Source: Conus ventricosus
Taxonomy: Eukaryota; Mollusca; Gastropoda; Neogastropoda; Conidae
DNA length: 64,000 nucleotides
Reading direction: 5' to 3'
NCBI GenBank assembly: GCA_018398815.1
Contig: CM031604.1
Coordinates: forward strand, 50,993,542-51,057,541
Shown piece after piece: positions 63,931 through 64,000 of this stretch. The notes below the pieces were generated by a model. It was given only the letters and a program-made list of their open reading frames with translations. It made no database searches and was not told the DNA's origin. A program made the translations under genes and the position numbers. How positions within the stretch are numbered: the first letter of the stretch is position 1; every line of letters begins with the position of its first letter.

Positions 63931-64000
63931 CACCTACTCATGGCCGACGTCGGTCATAGACAGCACCAGGAAGCAGGCGAGGGGTTCTTGGTCCGGGCCG
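21036..64000 (-). CDS. EPG5: EPG5-like autophagy tethering protein, C-terminal two-thirds, 32 exons
   Basis: EPG5 is a large cytosolic protein that binds Rab7 and assembled SNAREs to help autophagosomes fuse with late endosomes and lysosomes. I recognise it from ordered segments on the minus strand, notably SLWLEEPRLHGADLYLP (50.7 kb), the VDEREV...QRKMDENRAEYKQ block (45.4 kb), FCLDNPGLAGMVSPHF (44.2 kb) and the C-terminal TTGLLGLVGLGKRSPLSPQF (21.8/21.3 kb). Exons, in gene order: 63938-64000 (open at the edge), 62892-63032, 62768-62825, 62467-62664, 61757-61854, 60878-60974, 58214-58423, 55470-55639, 52588-52769, 52146-52213, 51389-51485, 50688-50811, 49800-49953, 48666-48837, 47996-48167, 45368-45510, 44827-44995, 44159-44353, 41991-42122, 41286-41367, 40601-40755, 39521-39714, 38554-38772, 37543-37717, 36351-36553, 36219-36276, 35571-35690, 34055-34254, 33607-33904, 27634-27808, 21782-21988, 21036-21333. 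Five exons between 33.6 and 39.7 kb carry lesions. The family name rests on memory of EPG5, not on an alignment. Confidence 0.75.
21782..21988 (-). CDS. EPG5: EPG5-like penultimate exon
   Basis: It encodes ADNEAKLLLWWLEFCRMWLH, then LVTMLHQLGEDRATTGLLGL and VGLGKRSPLSP. The acceptor is TGTCCCAG|T and the donor ACA|GTAAGT. The TGLLG..G.GKRSP run is characteristic of the EPG5 C-terminus as I recall it. Confidence 0.8.
23179..23640 (-). pseudogene. piggyBac-like transposase N-terminal fragment
   Basis: From the Met at 23640 (MSRSDSDSDMS) the frame has an acidic Asp/Ser-rich leader and then TPFDYFSLVFPLDAFHLMVR and ETNRYARQ, the start of the piggyBac DDE domain. It stops after MSVICV, before any catalytic Asp. 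The frame is also open upstream of that Met. Confidence 0.7.
24171..24430 (+). mobile_element. 3' fragment of a LINE-like element
   Basis: The frame AAAEAPSLAHFRRELSKLYF followed by a stop resembles the end of CR1/jockey-type ORF2. A short 3' region and a (TG)n tract at 24392-24418 follow. It abuts the larger LINE copy that begins at about 24525. Confidence 0.5.
24525..26540 (+). pseudogene. CR1/jockey-like LINE, 5'-truncated second copy
   Basis: The sequence opens inside the linker before RT (KRFWTYIKSQRSAKIGV) and then has VRKLLVKLNPNKACGPDGIT, PVFKKGEHYDPANYRPVSLT, IVVLDFAKAFDKVNHSLLTH, SGVPQGSVLGPSLFLVYIND, RLFADDTAVY, AKYLGVTISHDLSWDEHINN and a C-terminal domain to 26270. A TGA at 25072-25074 and a frameshift near 25560 inactivate it. 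The 3' end carries a short (GATGAT)n run at about 26510-26523, as in many CR1/L2-group elements. It belongs to the same broad group as the 13.5-kb copy. Confidence 0.9.
26585..27343 (-). pseudogene. hAT-like transposase N-terminal part with zinc finger
   Basis: The open frame of 252 codons contains FDPLWLQKEEYRSWI, then FFCKVCKKTVDVRAMGKSAV and SHGKRKKY, a BED-like C-x2-C...H arrangement. It also has EVLWTIHAINNHHSFQSAED and KLFAAMFPYSSIATNY, the segment before the RNase-H-like core in many hAT proteins. The catalytic core is absent. This is a remnant or a first exon. Confidence 0.65.
27634..27808 (-). CDS. EPG5: EPG5-like exon
   Basis: It encodes FQVPELNAAQYIQEALNSGS, then FLLLYTVVLQQRPLCQAVVD and EAKLMEEILVWTSRAAP. 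The acceptor CTTGGCAG|TC satisfies phase; a second AG five bases downstream does not. The donor is CAC|GTGAGT. Confidence 0.75.
28822..28840 (+). repeat. Poly-G run
   Basis: About 19 G on + (C on the EPG5 sense strand) in an intron. Confidence 0.9.
29540..29865 (+). repeat. Minisatellite, unit about 26-27 bp
   Basis: About 12 units of GGGAGCCAAGGCAGAAAGAG + TGATAG. All minus frames are open across it, giving a false Ser/Leu/Ala-rich protein. It lies in the EPG5 intron between 27809 and 33606. Confidence 0.9.
30020..30985 (-). pseudogene. hAT transposase C-terminal (dimerisation) relic inside the VNTR region
   Basis: The frame at 30295-30522 reads VMVFILCIPHSSAHCERVFS, then VVRKNMTEFRNRLGHDTLEA, the hAT C-terminal dimerisation motif (S-x-ERxFS, then L.ALLV). 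Upstream pieces on the same strand are frameshifted. Minisatellite units of similar sequence lie on both sides. Limits are approximate. Confidence 0.6.
30995..33545 (+). repeat. 2.5-kb minisatellite (VNTR), unit about 43-47 bp
   Basis: More than 50 units built on GGTAACATCAGGACAATGCA + CATGGAAGACAGACAGAGTG + GTAGGAG. Length varies by loss of one or more ACAG steps, and common point variants alternate (CAATGCA/CAGTGCA, AGAGTG/AGTGTG). Open minus frames give repetitive false proteins. It ends about 60 bp from the donor of the EPG5 exon 33607-33904. Degenerate units also occur at 29900-30020, before the hAT insertion. Confidence 0.95.
33607..33904 (-). CDS. EPG5: EPG5-like exon with a +1 frameshift
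   Basis: It reads VYAKHYEGKLWKTVCAVLDR, then MDMMKEILSLLNNSNPDGTS and QAMVLQTLCQWLHSSPHSIL, then shifts frame at about 33692-33701 to PLHQGLLPLPGLPAQMVTII and ETCIQVYFTS. The donor is CCT|GTGAGT. The length is one over the phase-compatible value. The large minisatellite ends about 60 bases into its downstream intron. Confidence 0.65.
34055..34254 (-). CDS. EPG5: EPG5-like exon with an in-frame TGA
   Basis: It reads LLKTAAEFSAACSQAWTGEM, then SVKRLTYVHCLSSRSVR, then TGA (34140-34142), and continues in the same frame as PTFPVLIWRPSPTVLVNFLS and EVESVESA to donor CAG|GTTAGT. The 17 bases between the two AG/GT motifs here are too short for an intron, so this is one exon with a stop or a local error. 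Confidence 0.55.
34305..34552 (+). repeat. Repeat E, diverged copy
   Basis: It shares GAAGACCTAAGAGGTCAAAA, TTTTGTCTTGTGGTTCG and the CTTTGCAAC end. The GAAA of the core is mutated to CAAAA. It lies just upstream, in gene orientation, of the damaged EPG5 exon 34055-34254. Confidence 0.65.
35571..35690 (-). CDS. EPG5: EPG5-like exon, boundaries tentative
   Basis: The frame NDGGAIAQPLSGSSRFCQPV, WVLAQRSSVQALGF runs to donor CAG|GTCAGC and is phase-compatible with the next exon. The 5' boundary is uncertain. The good acceptor at 35726/35727 (CAACCAG|A) would put a stop in this frame, whereas a different frame there reads TPEMAQLLTSAEMFDWSQ. A compensating frameshift pair could also explain it. 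Confidence 0.45.
36219..36276 (-). CDS. EPG5: EPG5-like short exon (58 nt)
   Basis: It has acceptor GTTCACAG|GT and donor TCAG|GTGGGC and encodes TVPMEFRQKTGPDVACAV. The splice sites and the protein-like frame support it. Confidence 0.55.
36351..36553 (-). CDS. EPG5: EPG5-like exon with a probable +1 frameshift
   Basis: The start reads SSVFYQQMKELCAPSRFQLI and GHVMPK. The end, in another frame, reads ADVSPPVGALLLLLVQCYG and DPLVREV, which suits a helical protein better than the continuation of the first frame. The switch lies at about 36440-36447. The donor is set at GTCA|GTGCTC for phase with the 58-nt exon. A reading without frameshift exists but gives an implausible Arg/Gly/Cys-rich peptide. 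Confidence 0.5.
36828..37415 (+). mobile_element. Diverged long-SINE copy, 3'-truncated
   Basis: It begins with a decayed tRNA-like head (GTTAGTGTTGTGGACTCCCA) and follows the family through ACCCTGCAGGTGTCTGTATC and the internal A-run to AATTATTGTCGTCAGTAGG. The last third is missing. It lies in an EPG5 intron in antisense orientation. Confidence 0.65.
37543..37717 (-). CDS. EPG5: EPG5-like exon with a -1 frameshift
   Basis: It reads DTAPQFSSCTFSLLLMHYMT, then KLSHRSTPPHITDVLLGEFS and QLPW, and then runs into a stop. The adjacent frame continues ERLKPDLQLLEIMTR to donor CGT|GTAAGC. The switch is at about 37586-37592, where one G appears to be missing. The length is one short of the value required by the neighbours. 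Confidence 0.65.
37909..37936 (+). repeat. Poly-G run
   Basis: About 28 G on + in the EPG5 intron upstream (gene sense) of the frameshifted exon 37543-37717. Confidence 0.9.
38554..38772 (-). CDS. EPG5: EPG5-like exon
   Basis: It encodes IQIVWLRQLDVWQAWMEPLP, a Pro/Ala stretch, then EVLQPWTESDVTLAVSMVEA and FRTTLMFTHATLE. It has acceptor CACACAG|CG and donor AAG|GTATGT. It is intact, and fixes the frame after the damaged exon at 39521. Confidence 0.75.
39105..39390 (-). repeat. Dispersed repeat D, copy 2
   Basis: Reverse-complement match to 7144-7445 along its whole length. It is followed directly by a CA tract (39397-39473), which may be the element's microsatellite tail. Confidence 0.75.
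39397..39473 (+). repeat. (CA)n microsatellite
   Basis: Long CA run about 45 bp from the 3' side of EPG5 exon 39521-39714, directly after repeat D. Confidence 0.95.
39521..39714 (-). CDS. EPG5: EPG5-like exon with a +1 frameshift
   Basis: The first part reads LEEMLKWLGIFFNHERRSQK in phase 0. The second part continues one frame over as DLSAFGLYPRWGRYVPYLSL and ends FVAKVLAAADNQNPFK. The switch lies at about 39651-39660, in an AAAGG context. The length (194 nt) is one more than the neighbouring phases allow, which supports an extra base. Confidence 0.7.
40556..40593 (+). repeat. Poly-C run (poly-G on the EPG5 sense strand)
   Basis: About 35 C preceded by a C/T-rich stretch. It begins 8 bases into the intron after the donor of exon 40601-40755. 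Confidence 0.9.
40601..40755 (-). CDS. EPG5: EPG5-like exon
   Basis: It encodes SSNEALHTRCWEMFLMECCA, then PAQGSEGGAVPKVFSVSYVQ and ACSTLPLSIQE. It has acceptor TGTGTGCAG|GG and donor GAG|GTAGCT. A sense-strand poly-G run (40556-40593) begins about 8 bases into the intron. Confidence 0.75.
41111..41169 (+). repeat. (CA)n microsatellite
   Basis: Perfect CA run about 115 bp from EPG5 exon 41286-41367. Confidence 0.95.
41286..41367 (-). CDS. EPG5: EPG5-like short exon
   Basis: It encodes LYLTHLRCVVKHQFPANLSS and VLVLLLQ. The acceptor is GTGTGCAG|C and the donor AAG|GTCAGT, with phases 0 in and 1 out. Confidence 0.75.
41543..41760 (+). repeat. Two-copy tandem duplication of about 105 bp
   Basis: ACCATGTCTAAATACTTTGG with GTGTCAAATAGTAA and AATTCAGAGAGAAAAACAAC recurs as a second copy starting at about 41660. 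No coding role is seen. Confidence 0.6.
41822..41997 (+). repeat. Tandem repeat, unit 54-55 bp, carrying a copied 5' splice site
   Basis: ACTCACATCAAA (minus: TTTGATGTGAGT) occurs at about 41822, 41876, 41931 and 41985. Units are separated by TTGTGTTTGGTGCACAGTGA-type sequence. The last copy is the true donor of the EPG5 exon starting at 41991. Confidence 0.85.
41991..42122 (-). CDS. EPG5: EPG5-like exon whose donor is tandemly copied
   Basis: It encodes FDVQAWLEEIRPPADDRKRF, then LEILGSALMSCGAEPSAGSK and LVFD. The acceptor is GGTTGTCAG|T and the donor GAT|GTGAGT. Three further copies of the donor context follow in the intron. Using the first would add 54 nt (18 codons) in frame with no stop. 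Confidence 0.8.
42357..43203 (-). mobile_element. 0.85-kb tRNA-headed retroposon (long SINE), nearly full length
   Basis: On the minus strand it begins with a tRNA-like head at 43203, including a box-A-like GTGGCGAAGTGGTTAGCG and a degenerate box B, and ends in a poly-A tail (T-run at 42356-42364 on +). The 11-bp target duplication GAGTCACTAAT lies at 42346-42356 and 43204-43214. There is no coding capacity. It is intronic to EPG5. Confidence 0.8.
43313..43954 (-). mobile_element. 642-bp non-autonomous hAT-like transposon, 5-bp target duplication
   Basis: The ends are perfect inverted repeats CAGGGTTCCCCAAAT / ATTTGGGGAACCCTG, flanked by the direct repeat ACACT (43308-43312 and 43955-43959). 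Inside, a short minus frame starts MALFGFGFTSSKKDGSAAPT and carries one CxxC (CHVCG) before a stop, a truncated zinc-finger start. It lies in an EPG5 intron. Confidence 0.75.
44159..44353 (-). CDS. EPG5: EPG5-like exon
   Basis: It encodes EFVSSSPSQTPLLLQFCLDN, then PGLAGMVSPHFVPNNAPQNF and LSMYEQLITALQQQNLNLVF. It has acceptor GTCCGCAG|G and donor AAG|GTGAGG, 65 codons with phase 0 at both ends. Confidence 0.8.
44827..44995 (-). CDS. EPG5: EPG5-like exon
   Basis: It encodes LLIKLSQTTTDPSRRAVLCD, then VACTLFFHLTIQVCEETNFY and PPTKQFFASCVEILGQ. The acceptor is ATTGCAG|A and the donor CAG|GTGGGT. Confidence 0.8.
45195..45252 (+). repeat. (TG)n microsatellite
   Basis: TG run with one GG interruption, between EPG5 exons at 44827 and 45368. 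Confidence 0.95.
45368..45510 (-). CDS. EPG5: EPG5-like exon with VDEREV block
   Basis: It encodes VDEREVNPVVQRKMDENRAE, then YKQLIIESVLPPPQNVCIAA and VHVENAI. The acceptor is ATATGCAG|G and the donor CAC|GTGAGT. It has no in-frame Met start and was found by splice-site reading. Confidence 0.8.
45860..47449 (-). mobile_element. 1.6-kb DNA transposon, TIR CAGACCTGCCAACC, 6-bp target duplication
   Basis: There is a 14-bp perfect inverted repeat at both ends and the direct repeat AGGCTG flanks it (45854-45859 and 47450-47455). The minus frame at 46688-47026 reads MVDVKRHLESRKHINSSNAP, then TQFFQTVDTSKEDEIRKRVI and ALVAGFFVEHNIALSAADHA, the N-terminal part of a hAT/BED-finger transposase with no catalytic core. 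It is intronic to EPG5. Confidence 0.8.
47690..47975 (+). repeat. Degenerate tandem repeat, unit about 35-45 bp
   Basis: Repeated CAGTGTTGCAAACATTCTCA-like units with CAAC/GAAC TTGA spacers. It lies directly downstream (gene sense) of the EPG5 donor at 47996. Confidence 0.6.
47996..48167 (-). CDS. EPG5: EPG5-like exon
   Basis: It encodes FFSTRAAQHCAIDEAFLDLI, then PGQYSNATKIAKVLIECRSR and VMNPLHKCSGPAVVSLK. The acceptor is GTTGCAG|G and the donor AAG|GTAAGT. Confidence 0.8.
48666..48837 (-). CDS. EPG5: EPG5-like exon
   Basis: It encodes TERIMERLQRYKSPGCPPAL, then PPVPDISPTLLMDKMAAIHL and LDSDLGVLTEFT. The acceptor is ATCTCCAG|CC and the donor CAA|GTAAGT is perfect. Upstream in gene orientation lies a TG-repeat block of more than 500 bases. 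Confidence 0.75.
48891..49445 (+). repeat. Compound (TG)n block, about 550 bp
   Basis: Three long TG tracts (48893-48945, 49126-49192, 49240-49265) and degenerate TG/GAGTG sequence, with a G-run at 49288-49306. It lies immediately upstream (gene sense) of EPG5 exon 48666-48837. The open frames here are artefacts. Confidence 0.9.
49800..49953 (-). CDS. EPG5: EPG5-like exon
   Basis: It encodes TPWLEFVDFEGAQYDISLFA, then AEWRKLVSGQPQFGFQSPTH. The acceptor AATTTCCAG|A and donor CAG|GTAGGT are good. The frame stays open further upstream, but phase and the acceptor favour this boundary. Confidence 0.75.
50296..50468 (+). repeat. Repeat E copy
   Basis: A partial inverted arm (GTTGCAAAGCGATCTG) and a TTCGTTGTTTTATTCG spacer precede CCGACGA-A-GACC, loop, GGTC and GAAACGCG, then TCTTGTGACTCGTTTGTCC. 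It is intronic to EPG5. Confidence 0.7.
50688..50811 (-). CDS. EPG5: EPG5-like exon with the WLEEPRLH signature
   Basis: It encodes LYQTFSLWLEEPRLHGADLY, then LPALPPQYEAPRLMHIFVSG. The Trp-Leu-Glu-Glu-Pro-Arg-Leu run followed by LYLPALPPQY is the segment I most readily associate with EPG5. The acceptor TGCCACAG|G and donor AAC|GTGAGT are both strong. Confidence 0.8.
50911..50950 (+). repeat. (CA)n microsatellite
   Basis: Perfect CA run about 100 bp upstream (gene sense) of EPG5 exon 50688-50811. Confidence 0.9.
51389..51485 (-). CDS. EPG5: EPG5-like exon, polar loop; acceptor ambiguous
   Basis: It encodes GGSETDTPQPSPMTEESPQY and FSSKEFHNQLA, and its phase-2 donor AG|GTCAGT fits the next exon. 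The canonical acceptor CTTTCAG|G (exon end 51485) enters in phase 1, but the upstream exon leaves in phase 0. An AG giving exon end 51471 would restore phase. A missed micro-exon is also possible. Confidence 0.6.
52146..52213 (-). CDS. EPG5: EPG5-like short exon (68 nt)
   Basis: It has acceptor TTGTCTAG|GA and donor CAG|GTACAG and encodes SGITTTLLIQTLAHTHRNIL. The incoming phase fits the exon at 52588. Confidence 0.65.
52303..52575 (+). repeat. Dispersed repeat C, copy 2
   Basis: It is collinear with 6777-7020 but has an extra AC-rich insertion in the middle. It ends about 12 bases from the donor of the EPG5 exon at 52588. A short third piece (AGCCAGCCGA...GGGCCATATCAGGGCTG) is at about 61590-61630. 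Confidence 0.75.
52588..52769 (-). CDS. EPG5: EPG5-like exon with basic helical segment
   Basis: It encodes MPKRASVGERFFQSMTMSSM and LKRLKKKLAEAAEFHLKYQ, then a polar tail rich in K, E and S. The acceptor TCTGCTGCAG|G is strong and the donor is CAC|GTTAGT. A dispersed repeat (52303-52575) starts about 12 bases into the downstream intron. Confidence 0.75.
52939..52974 (+). repeat. Poly-G run
   Basis: 36 G on + (C on the EPG5 sense strand), about 170 bp upstream (gene sense) of exon 52588-52769. Confidence 0.95.
53252..53514. repeat. Repeat E palindrome, arms of about 105 bp
   Basis: The left arm (53288-53392) and right arm (53408-53514) are near-perfect reverse complements around a spacer of about 15 bp containing AATAAAACAACG. 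Both arms keep CTGACGA-A-GACC, a TAAGA loop, the GGTC/GGTT strand and GAAACGCG. Left of it lies the CTTTGCAAC-type end in reverse orientation (53252-53275). Confidence 0.85.
54368..55228 (-). mobile_element. 0.86-kb tRNA-headed retroposon (long SINE), second near-full copy
   Basis: It is very similar end to end to the 42.4-kb copy. Its tRNA-like head at 55166-55228 has an excellent box B (GGTTCGAATCCC), and its tail is a 24-base A-run (T on +, 54369-54392). The target duplication GGTCT(T)ATTTGCTTTT differs by one base between its two copies. Confidence 0.8.
55470..55639 (-). CDS. EPG5: EPG5-like exon
   Basis: It encodes HVTAQLKPEFPRTVGRLCVY, then RWAQQALDMPITHPMVPLVW and QRFFSLYLGRCAQQDS. 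The acceptor is GTGTGCAG|C. The donor is set at GTCA|GTGCTC because the next exon needs phase 2. The alternative ACA|GTCAGT looks better as a donor but would put a stop in the next exon. Confidence 0.7.
55799..55828 (+). repeat. Poly-G run
   Basis: About 30 G on +, about 160 bp upstream (gene sense) of EPG5 exon 55470-55639. Confidence 0.9.
56490..57725 (-). mobile_element. 1.24-kb DNA transposon, TIR CAGACCTGCCTACC, 6-bp target duplication
   Basis: There is a 14-bp perfect inverted repeat and the direct repeat CCACAC flanks it (56484-56489 and 57726-57731). The minus strand carries a zinc finger split by a frameshift, YCSVCSSDFSIGHGE in one frame and NDCKRHISGKMHKE in the next, then ERLLCELICGNNLSLSCADK. 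It is the same family as the 45.9-kb element. A (TG)n tract and C-run lie inside at about 56830-56911. Confidence 0.8.
58214..58423 (-). CDS. EPG5: EPG5-like exon
   Basis: It encodes QVSGRFLHWVGGGSSSAPS, then LMEKSSLPEFGWLAMQILS and SGVWPALQQELLANPSIPLE. The donor AAG|GTAGGT is strong. The acceptor is placed at CAGACAG|C for phase; several nearby AGs make it uncertain by up to about 30 bases. Confidence 0.7.
58780..59360. other. EPG5 intron sequence before the piggyBac-like fragment
   Basis: The stretch just upstream of MADQVTMQ (59130-59360) probably belongs to the transposon's 5' end, but no inverted repeat or TTAA pair could be identified by eye. The rest is ordinary AT-rich intron. Confidence 0.35.
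59361..59837 (+). pseudogene. piggyBac-like N-terminal fragment, frameshifted
   Basis: It begins MADQVTMQLVEFIFRCDRDE, has an acidic stretch (DLDDGNDDVE), shifts frame near 59625, and continues DWSGWLQEVKPQKVSCVLTA and GQSVGVSHDLPVGQSPLAF, resembling the run-up to the piggyBac DDE domain. The rest of the transposase is missing. Confidence 0.4.
60031..60102 (+). repeat. Two-copy tandem duplication of about 36 bp
   Basis: CAGTATTCAGTAATCTGTTC plus TTGTTATTTTTTCC occurs twice in immediate succession. Confidence 0.8.
60878..60974 (-). CDS. EPG5: EPG5-like exon
   Basis: It encodes NCCYVLDHLVRWGYLQKGAR and DKLEEVFRQYHK. The acceptor is GACGGCAG|G. The donor AAG|GTTTGT is weak but is the only phase-compatible one seen. 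Confidence 0.7.
61757..61854 (-). CDS. EPG5: EPG5-like exon
   Basis: It has acceptor GTCTGCAG|G and donor CAT|GTGAGT. It encodes ATISARLEHSEALPTLVFW and IQAVFKVAHFLTD in phase 0, ending in phase 2. Confidence 0.75.
62467..62664 (-). CDS. EPG5: EPG5-like exon
   Basis: It encodes CMSSMPQNKLLAEHIMESLL, then SVCHSFQKVLQMILSADESV and KMAMGAEFKAGTVTQQFTQM. It has acceptor ATTTCTAG|T and donor CAG|GTATAT, and is 66 codons in phase 0. Confidence 0.75.
62768..62825 (-). CDS. EPG5: EPG5-like short exon (58 nt)
   Basis: It has acceptor TTTACAG|C and donor TCA|GTATGA and encodes CIQGGPNTVRTAAVLRKLS. The phases (2 in, 0 out) match both neighbours. It is too short to stand out as a reading frame and was found by splice-site reading. 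Confidence 0.65.
62892..63032 (-). CDS. EPG5: EPG5-like exon
   Basis: It encodes TGQFISVGLDMLLTLAQSSQ, then YSTVIHVLSCVIPQFIN and TPQYLLENE, an amphipathic helical segment. The donor AAT|GTGAGT is strong. The acceptor is taken at TGTGTCAG|C because only that choice matches the phase-2 exon upstream. The open frame extends further up, so this boundary is the weaker one. Confidence 0.65.
63881..63928 (+). repeat. Poly-C run (poly-G on the EPG5 sense strand)
   Basis: About 46 C broken once by AA. It begins about 9 bases into the intron after the donor of exon 63938. Confidence 0.95.
63938..64000 (-). CDS. EPG5: EPG5-like exon, cut by the window edge
   Basis: The minus frame reads GPDQEPLACFLVLSMTDVGH and ends in a phase-2 donor, GA|GTAGGT. 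The exon continues past position 64000. The donor is followed within about 9 bases by a poly-G run of about 45 bases on the sense strand (63881-63928). Confidence 0.7.
   Translation of the reverse strand, partial: RPGPRTPRLLPGAVYDRRRP

Overview
This is animal nuclear DNA: genes are split by GT-AG introns, transposon relics are dense, and there are long (CA/TG)n tracts and unusually many poly-G/poly-C runs. No prokaryotic feature is present. The repeat style (CR1/jockey-like LINEs, tRNA-headed SINEs, hAT and piggyBac relics, CA-rich DNA) suggests a lophotrochozoan, probably a gastropod mollusc. That placement is inference, not something the sequence proves.

Two host genes are recognised, arranged tail to tail. 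On the + strand, 2.5-10.2 kb holds the 3' part of a kelch-repeat gene: six phase-compatible exons encode an acidic linker and then six kelch blades, with the stop at 10186-10188. Any BTB/BACK part would lie upstream of the window. On the - strand, from beyond 64000 down to 21036, lies the 3' part of an EPG5-like gene (autophagy tether). I resolve 32 exons, about 5.0 kb of coding sequence or roughly 1,675 codons, against about 2,580 residues in vertebrate EPG5. Exons from 40.6 to 64 kb and at 27.6, 21.8 and 21.0 kb are open. Exons between 33.6 and 39.7 kb carry four single-base frameshifts and one in-frame stop. Splice phases agree again once each lesion is allowed for, so assembly error or recent damage is likelier than wrong exon calls.

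The rest is mobile or repetitive DNA. At 12.2-16.7 kb there is a polypyrimidine block followed by a polypurine block, a broken CR1/jockey-like LINE and a 0.75-kb minisatellite. At 17-18 kb there is an internally deleted piggyBac-like relic. The EPG5 introns hold a nest of hAT, piggyBac and LINE pieces (22.3-27.5 kb), two VNTRs (29.5-29.9 and 31.0-33.5 kb) split by a hAT C-terminal relic, three short DNA transposons with clear inverted repeats and target duplications (43.3, 45.9 and 56.5 kb), and two nearly full-length 0.85-kb tRNA-headed retroposons (42.4 and 54.4 kb).

The most unusual item is a dispersed, partly palindromic repeat at about 5.2, 5.5, 34.4, 50.4 and 53.4 kb. Several copies keep a hammerhead-ribozyme-like core, and inverted pairs resemble Penelope-type pseudo-LTRs. 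The second is a tandem repeat at 41.8-42.0 kb that has copied the 5' splice site of an EPG5 exon. No CRISPR array, rRNA gene or intact tRNA gene was seen.
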